Positions 27,785 to 37,780 are shown, numbered from the stretch's first letter. The stretch is DNA of 64,000 nt from Burkholderiaceae bacterium (GCA_947448625.1 CANFOT010000003.1:1-64000), one strand, 5' to 3'. Program-made: numbers and translations. Notes: a model not told the origin generated them from the letters alone.

Positions 27785-28357
27785 ATGAACGAAACTATCC
27801 TTAAAAACCACCCAAGCCTGGAGCGCGCCACTTTAGGCGGTGGCTGTTTCTGGTGTCTTGAGGCGGTGTATCAGCAAATATCAGGTGTAAGCATGGTGGT
27901 TTCAGGATATGCGGGCGGGGCAATGCCAAACCCTGACTATGAGTCAGTTTGTTCTGGTCAAACAGGGCATGCTGAAATTGTCGACGTGTATTTTGATCCT
28001 GCAGTAGTTTCTTACCGTGATTTATTGGAAATCTTTTTTGTGATTCACGACCCAACCACCTTGAACTATCAAGGTAATGACCATGGCACCCAATATCGTT
28101 CAGTGATCTTTACCCATGCTGATAGTCAAAGCGCAACTGCGCATGAGGTAGTTAGGGAGCTGGAGGAGTCGAGGATCTATGCCAATTCAGTGGTAACCCA
28201 AATTGATGAGGCGCCTGTTATCTATCCTGCCGAGGATTATCACCAGAATTATTTTCGTCAGCATCCCAGTCAGGGTTACTGTATGGCAGTTGTTGCACCC
28301 AAATTAGCAAAATTTAGAGCAAAATTTCAATCAATGATTGCTTCGGAGTTTCGTTAA
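27785..28357 (+). CDS. msrA: Peptide methionine (S)-S-oxide reductase
   Basis: Repairs oxidised methionine. The 190-residue protein has the GCFWC motif with catalytic Cys21 (GGGCFWCLEAVYQ), the family strings SGYAGG and NYQGNDHGTQYRSVIF, and IYPAEDYHQNYF. There is no fused MsrB domain. It is divergent from the aldehyde dehydrogenase gene and convergent with pdxH. Confidence 0.97.
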   Translation: MNETILKNHPSLERATLGGGCFWCLEAVYQQISGVSMVVSGYAGGAMPNPDYESVCSGQTGHAEIVDVYFDPAVVSYRDLLEIFFVIHDPTTLNYQGNDHGTQYRSVIFTHADSQSATAHEVVRELEESRIYANSVVTQIDEAPVIYPAEDYHQNYFRQHPSQGYCMAVVAPKLAKFRAKFQSMIASEFR

Positions 28358-28389
28358 GAGACGGTAGGCGTGACTAGCTAATTTTCTAC

Positions 28390-29025
28390 TTATGGTGCTA
28401 GGCGAGCAATGCGCCATTGAGCTCCATTGAGCTGGTAGTGAATGCGGTCATGCAGGCGTGAAGGTCGACCTTGCCAGAATTCAATTTCGCTAGGGTGCAG
28501 GCGATACCCGCCCCAATGCGCTGGTCTTGGTGGTTTTTCGCCAAAGTCTGCTGAAAAACGCTTCTCAGCTTCCTCAAGAAATTCGCGATTCGGAATTTCA
28601 GCGCTTTGTGGTGAGGCCCAGGCCCCAATTCGGGAGGCGGCTGGACGGGAGTGGAAGTACTCATCGCTCTCGGCGGGGCTTACACGCTCAACTATGCCTT
28701 TGATGCGAACTTGGCGCTCTAGTTCATGCCAATGAAACAACAAGGCAGCGTGAGGACGAACAGCTAAGTCCTTGCCTTTTTGGCTTTCGTAATTGGTGAA
28801 AAATGTAAAGCCAGCCTCATCAGCGCCTTTTAGTAAGACAATACGGGCTGATGGATAGCCTGCTGAATCTGCAGTTGCCAAGGTCATGGAGTTGGGTTCA
28901 GGACACTCTGCTTTGACAGCCTGATCAAACCAAACCTGAAATAAACTCAATGGATTCTGTGGAACTTCAGTCTCTGAAAGTTGACCGAAGGTATAGTTTT
29001 TGCGGAGTTGAGCGATGGAGTCCAT
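28390..29025 (-). CDS. pdxH: Pyridoxamine/pyridoxine 5'-phosphate oxidase
   Basis: FMN enzyme oxidising PNP or PMP to pyridoxal phosphate. From the ATG at 29025 ([11 protein letters not shown]) it has 211 residues, the normal size. Typical strings are [29 protein letters not shown] in the FMN site, the basic RQVRIKG, and the C-terminal [15 protein letters not shown]. An upstream ATG at 29061 overlaps the divergent tcdA start and is unlikely. Confidence 0.96.
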   Translation of the reverse strand: MDSIAQLRKNYTFGQLSETEVPQNPLSLFQVWFDQAVKAECPEPNSMTLATADSAGYPSARIVLLKGADEAGFTFFTNYESQKGKDLAVRPHAALLFHWHELERQVRIKGIVERVSPAESDEYFHSRPAASRIGAWASPQSAEIPNREFLEEAEKRFSADFGEKPPRPAHWGGYRLHPSEIEFWQGRPSRLHDRIHYQLNGAQWRIARLAP

Positions 29026-29047
29026 TTTTTCAGTATAAAGAGAAGCT

Positions 29048-29797
29048 ATGGCAGAAGACAAGTTAGAAGATGGTGTAACCGATCGTCGTTTCGGGGGCGT
29101 AGCGCGCCTATATGGTCCAGAGTTACGCGAGCGTTTTCGTCATGCCACAGTCGTAGTTGCTGGATTGGGTGGGGTCGGTTCGTGGGCCGCTGAAGCTTTG
29201 GCGCGTACTGCAATTGGACATCTAGTCTTAATTGATTTTGATCACATTGCCGAAAGCAATACCAATCGGCAGTTGCACGCTCTTGAGGGTGAATATGGCA
29301 AGGCAAAAGTGCAAGCTATGACCGATCGCATTCGCCAAATTAATCCTGATATCACACTCACTACGCACGATGCATTTTTGGAGCCAGAAAATCTTGACAC
29401 ATTGATTCCGGACAGCGCGATTGTTTTAGATGCGACGGATTCTGTCCAAACCAAAATTGCTTTAGCGGTTTGGGCAAATACAAATCAGCGCGCTTTGGTG
29501 ATGTGCGGAGCAGCTGGCGGAAAATCAGATCCAACTTCTGTTCGTTGTGATGATCTTTCTAGGACCGAGCAAGATGCATTGCTGGCAAAGGTGCGACAAG
29601 GTCTCAGGCAGGATCACGGCTTTTCAAGAAATCTCAAGAGAAAAATCGGGATTCGAGCCATCTACTCCCATGAGCCTCGTGCAGGCGTTGCTAGTGGTGG
29701 CCTTGCTTGTTCTGGCTATGGATCAACGGTGATGGTTACTGCAGCCTGTGGTTTAGCTGCTGCTGCTGAGGTTTTAAATCTGATTGCCACTCATTAA
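29048..29797 (+). CDS. tcdA: tRNA threonylcarbamoyladenosine dehydratase
   Basis: ThiF/E1-like ATP-dependent enzyme that cyclises t6A to ct6A at position 37 of ANN-decoding tRNAs. The 249-residue protein has the adenylating-domain glycine motif [15 protein letters not shown], the nucleotide-binding [13 protein letters not shown], and [12 protein letters not shown]. It ends in the hydrophobic [17 protein letters not shown] typical of the TcdA/CsdL family. It is divergent from pdxH. Confidence 0.94.
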   Translation: MAEDKLEDGVTDRRFGGVARLYGPELRERFRHATVVVAGLGGVGSWAAEALARTAIGHLVLIDFDHIAESNTNRQLHALEGEYGKAKVQAMTDRIRQINPDITLTTHDAFLEPENLDTLIPDSAIVLDATDSVQTKIALAVWANTNQRALVMCGAAGGKSDPTSVRCDDLSRTEQDALLAKVRQGLRQDHGFSRNLKRKIGIRAIYSHEPRAGVASGGLACSGYGSTVMVTAACGLAAAAEVLNLIATH

Positions 29798-29988
29798 AAG
29801 AAACTATTTCAAAATCAACAATAAATCCTTAAGGGGAATCCCTGTAGGAAATTACGGATTCTGATGTCATCCCAAATTTATTAATTGCACTCCAGGCCTA
29901 GACCCATCTAGCCTTCTAAATTTTTGCGCATCATATTTATCTGTTTAAGCACTTTGCGCATTTATATACCCTAGTGTAGAAGTGCAGT

Positions 29989-30041
29989 CCTCCCTAGACT
30001 TTGCCTCGTTGGTGATTTACCAATGACAAATCGAAAGGAGG
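29989..30041 (+). promoter_or_regulatory. Anti-Shine-Dalgarno element in the permease leader
   Basis: CCTCC (29989-29993) can pair with the Shine-Dalgarno GGAGG (30037-30041) of the permease gene, and between them lies a small hairpin TTGGT-GATTT-ACCAA (30009-30023). The paired form would hide the ribosome-binding site. A TATATA-containing -10-like sequence lies near 29963. The regulatory role is inferred from complementarity alone. Confidence 0.4.
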
Positions 30042-30047
30042 TCTCTT

Positions 30048-31430
30048 TTGCAGACTGAACAAACTGGTTTACAGCGCCACCTCAAAGTGCGACACATTCG
30101 CCTCATGGCTTTGGGGTCCACTATTGGCGTTGGATTATTTCTAGGCTCAGCAAGCGCGATTCAAATCGCGGGACCTTCAATCTTGTTGGGATATCTATTA
30201 GCTGGAATTGTTGCCTTCATCGTGCTTCGCACTTTAGGTGAGATGGCAGTGCATGAGCCGGTAGCGGGCTCATTTGCGGCTTATGCCAATACCTATGTGG
30301 GGCCGCTAGCGGGGTATATGGTTGGTTGGGGCTACTGGACCTATTGGATCGTTGTTGGGATAGCTGAAGTAACTGCTGTTGGCATCTACATGACTATTTG
30401 GTTTCCTGATACGCCTCAGTGGATATGGGCTTTGTCCTCTATCTTGATGATGGGTCTGATTAATCTCATTGCCGTAAAAGTATTTGGTGAGTTTGAGTTT
30501 TGGTTTGCTCTGATTAAAGTGGTTGCGATTGTTGCGATGATTGCATTGGGTGGCTCAGTCATTTTCTTTGGCTTTACTAATGACTGGAATCCCATTGGTT
30601 TTGCAAACTTATGGCAACACGGCGGCTTCTTTCCAAATGGCATTAGTGGGATGCTACTTTCCTTGCAGATGGTCTTATTTGCTTATGTTGGCATTGAGAT
30701 GATTGGTTTGTCGGCCGGAGAGGCAGAGAACCCACGTAAAACTATTCCAATGGCAATTGACTCATTGGCATGGCGCATCTTGATTTTTTACATGGGTGCC
30801 ATTCTTGTCATCTTGGCGATTTTTCCTTGGAATGAAGTTGGCCAACAAGGTAGTCCCTTCGTAGTCATGTTTGAGCGGATTGGTTTGCGTGAAGCTGCCG
30901 GCATCATTAACTTTGTGGTAATTACTGCTGCCTTGTCATCATGCAATGCTGGTCTCTTTAGTGGTGGACGACTCTTATACGCACTCTCGGTTAATGGATA
31001 CGCGCCTTCGCCATTCGCCAAGTTGTCTAAGTATGGTGTTCCTCATCGTGCAGTGACGGCGACTGTAGCGGTATGTATGACTGGCGTTATTTTGAATTAC
31101 TTTGTCCCGGACAAGGCATTTCAATACATCATGGCTGCGGTCACTTTCGTTGGTTTGATGGTGTGGATTGCAATTTTGTTTACCCAAATTCAGTTTCGAC
31201 GCTCACTTACAAAAACCCAGGTTGCCGAGTTGGCATATCGCACGCCTTGGTGGCCCTATTCCTCGTGGTTCGCATTGGCATTTATTGCCTTGGTGGTTGT
31301 GTTGATGGGCTTTCATGAGGATGCGCGGATTGCTTTGGTTCTGGGTCCGTGTTTATTAGGTGTGTATCTAGCTATGTTCTACATCGTTGGTTTACATCGC
31401 AAAACAAAACTGAGTCGTGAATTTAAATAA
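30048..31430 (+). CDS. Amino acid permease, APC superfamily (probable alanine/neutral amino acid transporter)
   Basis: A 460-residue protein with 12 predicted membrane segments and the amino-acid/polyamine/organocation signature near the N-terminus (MALGSTIGVGLFLGSASAIQ) and in the GEMAVHEPVAGSFAAYA segment. It resembles the gamma-proteobacterial AnsP/ProY/CycA group. It starts at TTG, supported by a strong AAAGGAGG 6 bp upstream; no ATG is suitably placed. The alanine dehydrogenase gene begins 10 bp after its stop codon, so alanine (or D-alanine/glycine) is the likely substrate by context. Confidence 0.88.
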   Translation: MQTEQTGLQRHLKVRHIRLMALGSTIGVGLFLGSASAIQIAGPSILLGYLLAGIVAFIVLRTLGEMAVHEPVAGSFAAYANTYVGPLAGYMVGWGYWTYWIVVGIAEVTAVGIYMTIWFPDTPQWIWALSSILMMGLINLIAVKVFGEFEFWFALIKVVAIVAMIALGGSVIFFGFTNDWNPIGFANLWQHGGFFPNGISGMLLSLQMVLFAYVGIEMIGLSAGEAENPRKTIPMAIDSLAWRILIFYMGAILVILAIFPWNEVGQQGSPFVVMFERIGLREAAGIINFVVITAALSSCNAGLFSGGRLLYALSVNGYAPSPFAKLSKYGVPHRAVTATVAVCMTGVILNYFVPDKAFQYIMAAVTFVGLMVWIAILFTQIQFRRSLTKTQVAELAYRTPWWPYSSWFALAFIALVVVLMGFHEDARIALVLGPCLLGVYLAMFYIVGLHRKTKLSREFK

Positions 31431-31440
31431 GGAGACATAA

Positions 31441-32559
31441 ATGATTGTTGGCGTACCTCAAGAAGTAAAAAATAATGAATTTCGTGTGGGCTTAACCCCA
31501 GGCAACGTGCGGGGTTTGTGCAAGCAAGGTCATTCTGTTTTGGTGCAGCGTGGAGCGGGTGAGCAAATTGGCTTGAGTGATGAGTCGTATCGCTTATCTG
31601 GCGCAACTTTAATTAATAGTGCTGCCGAGGTGTTTGCAAAAGCAGAGATGGTGGTTAAGGTCAAGGAGCCCCAAGCGCAAGAGTGTGCAATGTTGCGTGA
31701 AGACCAAATTCTCTTTACTTATTTACATTTGGCACCAGATCCTCAGCAGACAAAAGCGCTAATAGCTTCCGGGGCAACATGCATTGCGTATGAGACAGTG
31801 ACTTCATGTACTGGTTCTTTGCCACTCTTGGCACCCATGAGTGAAGTTGCGGGCAGGATGTCCATTCAGGCTGCTGCCACCCATCTCGAAAAAACGCATG
31901 GCGGCTTGGGAATGCTGATGGCAGGTGTACCAGGCGTAGCACCAGCAAAGGTGGTTATATTGGGCGCTGGAGTTGTGGGGCGCAATGCCTTGCAAATGGC
32001 AGTTGGGATGGGCGCGGATGTGTGTATCTTCGATCGGAATATTGATTGCTTGAGACAGATCGATATGTTCTACGGCAATCGCGTGAAAACCTTTTATGCC
32101 GACCCACTCTTGGTGGAGTTAGAGGTTTGCGAAGCGGATGTCGTGATTGGCGCCGTGTTGTTGCCTGGTGCCGCAGCGCCAAAGCTGGTGACCAGGGAGA
32201 TGGTACGCAAAATGAAGGCGGGTGCAGTAGTGGTGGACGTGGCAATTGATCAAGGTGGTTGTTTTGAAACCTCAAAACCAACTACACATGCTGATCCCAC
32301 CTTTATAGTTGATGGTGTGCTTCACTACTGTGTCGCCAATATGCCTGGTGCTGTCGCTCGGACATCTACTTTTGCTTTAACTAATGCAACTTATCCCTTT
32401 ATTGAGTCTTTGGCTAATCGTGGTGTGATGATGGCTTTATCTCATGATCGACACTTACGTAATGGTTTGAGTGTTCACCGAGGCAACTTAACCTCAGAGC
32501 CTGTAGCCAAAGCACAATCACTGAGCTTCGTATCTACCGATGAGCTGATGGCAGCTTAA
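31441..32559 (+). CDS. ald: Alanine dehydrogenase
   Basis: Oxidatively deaminates L-alanine to pyruvate and ammonia with NAD+. The 372-residue length is standard. The pyruvate-binding Lys75 (VKVKEP) and the catalytic His96 (TYLHLAPD) are in place, as is the Rossmann motif ILGAGVVGRNALQMA. It forms an operon with the upstream permease, suggesting uptake and use of alanine as carbon and nitrogen source. A terminator hairpin follows. Confidence 0.97.
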   Translation: MIVGVPQEVKNNEFRVGLTPGNVRGLCKQGHSVLVQRGAGEQIGLSDESYRLSGATLINSAAEVFAKAEMVVKVKEPQAQECAMLREDQILFTYLHLAPDPQQTKALIASGATCIAYETVTSCTGSLPLLAPMSEVAGRMSIQAAATHLEKTHGGLGMLMAGVPGVAPAKVVILGAGVVGRNALQMAVGMGADVCIFDRNIDCLRQIDMFYGNRVKTFYADPLLVELEVCEADVVIGAVLLPGAAAPKLVTREMVRKMKAGAVVVDVAIDQGGCFETSKPTTHADPTFIVDGVLHYCVANMPGAVARTSTFALTNATYPFIESLANRGVMMALSHDRHLRNGLSVHRGNLTSEPVAKAQSLSFVSTDELMAA

Positions 32560-32572
32560 GTTTGTTTGGATA

Positions 32573-32602
32573 AAGCTGGCATCTTTCGGGATGCTAGCTT
32601 TT
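32573..32602 (+). terminator. Terminator-like hairpin after ald
   Basis: Stem AGCTGGCATC with GATGCTAGCT (one mismatch), loop TTTCGG, then TTTT. The T-run is short, so termination may be partial, with read-through to the TMEM165-like gene. Confidence 0.6.
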
Positions 32603-32686
32603 GAAGCGAAGTCACAAGTTGTCATATTGATCCGCTATGATTCCAGTAGATTTAAACTTTTTGTAAAAATGAAGACTGCTGATTTT

Positions 32687-33262
32687 ATGGATCTATCTGC
32701 ATTAACACTATCTACCGGTGTAGTCGCTCTGGCTGAGATGGGTGATAAAACTCAATTACTCTCCCTGATGCTGGCTGCACGCTATCCAAAGCAGGCTTTG
32801 GCCATTATTGGCGGGATATTGATAGCGACGATTGCTAATCATGCCTGCGCAGCATTGCTGGGGCATTGGCTTACCACTTTTATGAGTCCAGATCTTCTCA
32901 AGTGGATTTTGGGGCTGAGTTTCCTGGGTATCGGTCTTTGGCTTTTGGTTCCCGACCATATTGATGATGCCGCTGGGTCAAAAGTAGCTGATAGAGCCTT
33001 TCAGGTATTTATCCTCACTATTGGACTCTTTTTCCTAGCCGAGATGGGGGATAAAACTCAAATTGCTACGATCGCCTTGGGCGCAAAATATTCCGACGTC
33101 TTTTCGGTAACGGTTGGCACCACTTTGGGGATGATGCTGGCTAATGCTCCAGCCGTTTGGATTGGGCAAAAATTTACCAAACGCATGCCTATTAAGTGGG
33201 TGCATGCTGTAGCTGCGGTTACCTTTATTGCTATCGGTATTGCCACCCTTATTTGGGGCTAG
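32687..33262 (+). CDS. TMEM165/GDT1 family cation transporter (UPF0016)
   Basis: This family exports Mn2+ (and Ca2+ in eukaryotes) against H+. The protein has two mirrored halves, each with the signature E-x-G-D-K-T: EMGDKTQLLSLMLAARYP at the N-terminus (Glu17-Thr22) and EMGDKTQIATIALGAKYS in the second half. About six membrane segments are present. The ATG at 32687 gives 191 residues and matches the usual N-terminus; the ATG at 32669 is an alternative. Neither has a strong Shine-Dalgarno. I looked for the yybP-ykoY manganese riboswitch that precedes many relatives and did not recognise it. Confidence 0.9.
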   Translation: MDLSALTLSTGVVALAEMGDKTQLLSLMLAARYPKQALAIIGGILIATIANHACAALLGHWLTTFMSPDLLKWILGLSFLGIGLWLLVPDHIDDAAGSKVADRAFQVFILTIGLFFLAEMGDKTQIATIALGAKYSDVFSVTVGTTLGMMLANAPAVWIGQKFTKRMPIKWVHAVAAVTFIAIGIATLIWG

Positions 33263-33295
33263 AGCAGATTTATCTGTGGGGCTTAAAATTGCCCT

Positions 33296-35905
33296 ATGAA
33301 AACTGATCTGCTACAGAGCTTTCGTAGGCTCGAATACCGTGCCCCCAATTACACCTTTGCACAGGTGGAACTCGATATTGCTTTAGATCCTTCTAGGACG
33401 ATTGTGAAGAGTCGCTTAGAAGTTCTGCCTGGTGCAGGTCATGAAGCGGGCTCGCCTTTGGTGTTACAGGGCCACGAACTCGAATTTGTGAGTTTGCGTA
33501 TTAATGGTGAAGCCCATCGTCAATTTGAGCTGACCCCTGAAACACTGACTATTCATGCATTGCCAAATGAGGGTAAGCAAACTTTCATTGTTGAAATTAT
33601 CTGTGTCTGCGTACCCGAGAAAAATACCTCGCTCATGGGCCTGTATGTTTCTAATGGCAACTTCTTTACTCAGTGTGAGGCCGAGGGATTCAGAAAGATT
33701 ACATACTTCCTCGATAGGCCGGATGTCATGGCGCGTTATCGCGTAACTCTCCGTGCTCGTGAGGCGGAGTGCCCGGTACTGCTATCAAACGGTAATCTGA
33801 TTAACACTGAAAAATTACCGAATGGTTGGCATAGCGCCGTTTGGGAGGACCCGTTTCCAAAGCCGTCCTACCTGTTTGCTTTAGTTGCTGGTAAGTTGGA
33901 ATGTATCGAAGAAACCATTACCACAGGCAGTGGTGCGAAAAAGTTATTACAGATTTGGGTTGAGCCACACGATTTGAAAAAAACCCGTCATGCAATGGAT
34001 TCCTTAATTGCATCGATTCATTGGGATGAAAAACGCTACGGCCTTGAGCTAGATCTCGAGCGCTTCATGATTGTGGCGGTAGGTGATTTCAATATGGGGG
34101 CGATGGAAAATAAGGGCTTGAATGTTTTTAATACTAAGTATGTTCTCGCTCAACCTGAAACCGCAACGGATGCCGACTTTGCTAATATCGAAAGCGTAGT
34201 AGCCCACGAGTACTTTCATAATTGGACTGGTAATCGTGTCACTTGTCGAGATTGGTTTCAGCTCTCACTGAAAGAGGGTCTGACTGTATTCCGCGATCAA
34301 GAGTTCTCTGCTGATCAGATGGGTAGCGAGTCGGGGCGGGCAGTAAAGCGTATTGAGGATGTGCGTCTATTGCGCCAACTGCAGTTTCCAGAAGATGCGG
34401 GCCCGATGTCCCATCCAATTCGCCCGGATGAATATCAAGAGATTAATAACTTCTATACCGTGACCGTGTATGAGAAGGGCGCAGAAGTCGTGCGCATGTA
34501 TCAAACCTTGTTAGGTGTTGAGGGTTTCCGCAAAGGGATGGATCTTTACTTCAAGCGTCATGATGGTCAAGCGGTTACTTGTGATGATTTCTTGGCTGCC
34601 ATGGCTGATGCTAATGGTCGCGATCTTTCGCAATTCAAGAGCTGGTATAGCCAGGCTGGTACCCCTAAAGTCAAAGTAGAAGAATCCTACGATGCGGATA
34701 AAAAACAATATCAAGTTACCTTGACGCAAAGCCCTGCCGTCAATGCGGCGCAAAAAGATAGTAAACCTTTTCATATTCCACTGAAGGTGCGCCTACTAAC
34801 TCCTGCACACGATCAGGTGGAGACTTTGATTGAGCTCACTCAAGAGCAGAAAACCTGGGTCTTTGATGGCGTAGGTAGTCGTCCTGTGCTGTCCATTAAT
34901 CGCAGCTTCTCAGCCCCTATTAATTTAGACTTCGATCAAAGTGAAGCTGACCTGCTCACCATGTTCTCGAGTGACGACGACGCCTTTAATCGCTGGGAAG
35001 CTGGTCAGAAACTCGCCATGCAAATGATTCTGTCTAATCGTTTACCTGATGCAGCACTGATTGAGGCGTATCGTAATCTCTTGGTTGATCCGGAATTGGA
35101 TCCCGCATTTAAAGATCTAGCGCTGACTTTACCTGCAGAAACTTATTTGTATGAGCAGTGCATGAGCGTTGACCCTCAGCAGATTTATGCTGCTCGTCGC
35201 GCTTTCCGTCATGCTATTGCAACGAAGTTGCGGATCGAGTGGGCCGCCCTTTATCAGCAGATGCAAACGCCAGGACCGTTTAATCCTGATGCGGTGAGTG
35301 CTGGTAAACGCGCCTTAAAGAATCTAGCGTTAAGCATGTTGCTTGAGGCGGATCCGCTCATCTGGGCGCCAATGGCAGTTAATCAATATCAGAATGCAGA
35401 CAACATGACCGACCGTTACGCTGCTTTAGCTGGCCTAGTCATTCATGGATCGAAATCGGCAGCAGCTTGTCTGGAAGATTTCTATTCTCGCTTTGCGGAT
35501 GATGCTTTAGTGATTGATAAGTGGTTTGCATTGCAATCTAGTAGGCCGCCTATCGCAAATGCCGAGCCCACCTTAAATGTGGTGAAGCGTTTGCGTGAGC
35601 ATGAGGCATTCAAAATGAATAATCCCAACCGTGTGCGCAGTGTTATTCATGCTTTTTGTATGAATAACCCCGCCAGCTTTCACCAAGCGGATGGTAGCGG
35701 TTATGCATTTTGGGCGGAATCCGTCCTTGCCTTGGATCCAATTAATCCACAAGTTGCTGCTCGTTTGGCTAGGGGGTTGGATCGCTGGCGTCAGTTTGCA
35801 CCCACATATCAGGAACAGATGCTGACAGCCCTGAGGCAGGTTGCAGCTTGCGAAACCCTCTCTGCAGATGTAAAAGAGGTGATTTCAAAAGCCTTGGAAA
35901 GTTAA
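33296..35905 (+). CDS. pepN: Aminopeptidase N (M1 family)
   Basis: Zinc aminopeptidase removing N-terminal residues from peptides in the cytoplasm. At 869 residues it matches the Escherichia coli type. The exopeptidase motif GAMENKGLNVFN is present, and the zinc site is HEYFH (His304, Glu305, His308) with Glu327 as third ligand. The C-terminal half is the helical ARM-like domain of PepN. It lies 33 bp after the TMEM165-like gene. Confidence 0.97.
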   Translation: MKTDLLQSFRRLEYRAPNYTFAQVELDIALDPSRTIVKSRLEVLPGAGHEAGSPLVLQGHELEFVSLRINGEAHRQFELTPETLTIHALPNEGKQTFIVEIICVCVPEKNTSLMGLYVSNGNFFTQCEAEGFRKITYFLDRPDVMARYRVTLRAREAECPVLLSNGNLINTEKLPNGWHSAVWEDPFPKPSYLFALVAGKLECIEETITTGSGAKKLLQIWVEPHDLKKTRHAMDSLIASIHWDEKRYGLELDLERFMIVAVGDFNMGAMENKGLNVFNTKYVLAQPETATDADFANIESVVAHEYFHNWTGNRVTCRDWFQLSLKEGLTVFRDQEFSADQMGSESGRAVKRIEDVRLLRQLQFPEDAGPMSHPIRPDEYQEINNFYTVTVYEKGAEVVRMYQTLLGVEGFRKGMDLYFKRHDGQAVTCDDFLAAMADANGRDLSQFKSWYSQAGTPKVKVEESYDADKKQYQVTLTQSPAVNAAQKDSKPFHIPLKVRLLTPAHDQVETLIELTQEQKTWVFDGVGSRPVLSINRSFSAPINLDFDQSEADLLTMFSSDDDAFNRWEAGQKLAMQMILSNRLPDAALIEAYRNLLVDPELDPAFKDLALTLPAETYLYEQCMSVDPQQIYAARRAFRHAIATKLRIEWAALYQQMQTPGPFNPDAVSAGKRALKNLALSMLLEADPLIWAPMAVNQYQNADNMTDRYAALAGLVIHGSKSAAACLEDFYSRFADDALVIDKWFALQSSRPPIANAEPTLNVVKRLREHEAFKMNNPNRVRSVIHAFCMNNPASFHQADGSGYAFWAESVLALDPINPQVAARLARGLDRWRQFAPTYQEQMLTALRQVAACETLSADVKEVISKALES

Positions 35906-35932
35906 GTTGCCCCCAGATTTGATGGTTTTATT

Positions 35933-36310
35933 TCAGTGAAAGCTTTCTTTGAAAGCAACACCAAGCTGGGTGGCCAAAGTTTCTAAATTTTTATCGAATG
36001 TCCAGAGCAGAGCATTTTTTGATAGCAGCGTTGAGGCAAGCAGTGAAATATCAACTGCTCCGCAGCCTAAATCGTAGAACTTATTTTTCTCAATAAAATC
36101 TATCGTCTCTTCTGTTGTTGCTATTGTCGCTTGACGCAAAATTTTTAGTTGGCTCAAAGTTTTTAGCCTTGGGGCTGGAGGGGATCCGCAAGCAAGCTCT
36201 AAAAGCACTAATGGATGACATAGGATTTGGTCTTTCATTAGGAGGGACTCTAATGATGGATTGCCCTTTTTGAAGTGAGACACCCAAACAGAGGTGTCGG
36301 CTAGAACCAT
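35933..36310 (-). CDS. vapC: VapC-type PIN-domain toxin
   Basis: A PIN-domain ribonuclease of 125 residues from the ATG at 36310 (MVLADTSVW). The acidic active-site residues can be followed: Asp5 in LADTS, Glu in VLLELACG, Asp in GAVDISLLAS and Asp in LWTFDKNL. It follows vapB after 8 bp; a GTG at 36316 is an alternative start. Target RNAs of this family include tRNA and 23S rRNA, and the target here is unknown. The gene looks intact. Confidence 0.92.
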   Translation of the reverse strand: MVLADTSVWVSHFKKGNPSLESLLMKDQILCHPLVLLELACGSPPAPRLKTLSQLKILRQATIATTEETIDFIEKNKFYDLGCGAVDISLLASTLLSKNALLWTFDKNLETLATQLGVAFKESFH

Positions 36311-36318
36311 TGTCACAA

Positions 36319-36522
36319 TTATTGACCGTCCCTTGGCTTGCGTCGGGGGATATTCTTCATTTCGGGTGCCTTTCCACCCAATGCTGCCAACCGTTTGCCG
36401 ATTTGAACTCTCACAAATACACTCATTGCTTCGCGGAAAAGGTCGGCCTTATCCATTTCGGGATCTGCAAGCTCCAATCCGCGCTGATAAAGCTCATCAT
36501 CAATAGTTACGGTTGTTCTCAT
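36319..36522 (-). CDS. vapB: VapB-type antitoxin
   Basis: A 67-residue protein with an N-terminal ribbon-helix-helix ([19 protein letters not shown]) and the tail [11 protein letters not shown] seen in many VapB proteins that pair with PIN toxins. It would bind VapC through its C-terminus and its own promoter through the RHH fold. Start choice: ATG at 36522 by family; an ATG at 36534 and a TTG at 36537 lie upstream in frame. TGATG/CATCA half-sites upstream form the likely operator. Confidence 0.9.
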   Translation of the reverse strand: MRTTVTIDDELYQRGLELADPEMDKADLFREAMSVFVRVQIGKRLAALGGKAPEMKNIPRRKPRDGQ

Positions 36523-36531
36523 GGTTTTTCT

Positions 36532-36571
36532 CATCAATAATGATGCATATTAACATCAGATTAATCATCAA
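36532..36571. promoter_or_regulatory. Candidate VapBC operator
   Basis: Four copies of the half-site CATCA/TGATG lie within 40 bp (36532-36536, 36541-36545 inverted, 36554-36558, 36566-36570), just upstream of vapB. They form two adjacent inverted repeats (CATCA-N4-TGATG and TGATG-N8-CATCA). RHH antitoxins usually bind such arrays in autorepression. Confidence 0.55.
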
Positions 36572-36717
36572 TCTAGAGGAAATCGCTGATTAATGTGTGC
36601 CAAATCCCTTTAATGGGGTTCTCCAAAGTTCACATTTGAGAATATGTTGGCTGAACAGGGCAAAATAGACCTTATGTGAAAAATGTCGTTTAGACAGCAT
36701 CTACGGAGAAACTCCTT

Positions 36718-37728
36718 TTGACCGCCTCAAGTACTTTTAATACCAATTTCAAGCAATATTTAACTTCCACTAAGGTAAAGGGTGCAGGCATCCCGGCCGG
36801 TCTACAGGAGCTGTTATTGGCAGTTGCCGACACTTGCTCGACCTTGAGTCATGAAGTGGCGCAGGGTGCCTTGATTGGCCTATTAGGCTCTGCTGGCACT
36901 GGCAATGTCCAGGGTGAAGTTCAGCAAAAGCTGGATGTGATTGCCAACGACCTATTAATCGATGGCGTACAGGGCTGCAAATCTTTGGCTGGTTTAGCTT
37001 CTGAGGAAATGGAATTGCCGCTTCCAGTTCAGGGTACTGGCGACTACTTATTGCTGTTTGACCCATTGGACGGTTCTTCAAACATTGATGTGAATGTGTC
37101 CATTGGCACTATTTTTTCAGTGCTGAAGAAACAAGACCCTGCAGCACCATTACAAACAGCGGATTTTTTATTGTCAGGCCGTCACCAAGTGGCTGCGGGT
37201 TATGTTGTGTACGGCCCGCAAACGACAATGGCCTTAACCCTGGGTGATGGCGTAGTGATGTTTACCTTGAACAAAGTCACTGGTGAGTTTGTATTGATTA
37301 AGCATGCGGTGGAGATTTCTCATTCAACTAAAGAGTTCGCCATCAATATGTCTAATATGCGTCACTGGGCTGAGCCTGTGCGCCGCTACGTAGATGAGTG
37401 CTTGGCTGGTGTGAGTGGCGAACGTGATAAAGATTTCAACATGCGCTGGATTGCATCCATGGTCGCCGATGTTCACCGCGTTCTATCGCGTGGCGGCATC
37501 TTTATGTATCCCTGGGATCAGCGTGAGCCACACAAGCCAGGAAAGCTACGCCTGATGTATGAAGCAAACCCAATGAGTTTTTTGGTGGAGCAGGCTGGTG
37601 GTGCATCAACCAATGGTGATCAACTAATTATGGATATGATTCCTACAGAGTTACATGAGCGTGTCTCCGTTATGCTCGGCTCTAAGGAAGAGATCGAACG
37701 CTTGCAACATTACCATTCTCAGGCGTAA
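36718..37728 (+). CDS. fbp: Fructose-1,6-bisphosphatase class 1
   Basis: Hydrolyses fructose 1,6-bisphosphate to fructose 6-phosphate in gluconeogenesis. The 336-residue protein has the metal/phosphate motif [12 protein letters not shown] (about 116-127) and a later [15 protein letters not shown]. The start codon is TTG at 36718 with GGAG at 36705-36708; the preceding sequence offers no ATG in frame. It stands alone between vapBC and the cyanophycin genes, and a shared terminator follows. Confidence 0.96.
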   Translation: MTASSTFNTNFKQYLTSTKVKGAGIPAGLQELLLAVADTCSTLSHEVAQGALIGLLGSAGTGNVQGEVQQKLDVIANDLLIDGVQGCKSLAGLASEEMELPLPVQGTGDYLLLFDPLDGSSNIDVNVSIGTIFSVLKKQDPAAPLQTADFLLSGRHQVAAGYVVYGPQTTMALTLGDGVVMFTLNKVTGEFVLIKHAVEISHSTKEFAINMSNMRHWAEPVRRYVDECLAGVSGERDKDFNMRWIASMVADVHRVLSRGGIFMYPWDQREPHKPGKLRLMYEANPMSFLVEQAGGASTNGDQLIMDMIPTELHERVSVMLGSKEEIERLQHYHSQA

Positions 37729-37780
37729 TACATCAACAGTAAATGCCAGCGGTGGGATTTATTGGCAACCTAAGTTATAA

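Noticed and set aside
32603-32686. Manganese (yybP-ykoY) riboswitch before the TMEM165/GDT1 gene
   Set aside because: Expected from family knowledge, but the conserved loops could not be recognised in the short leader.
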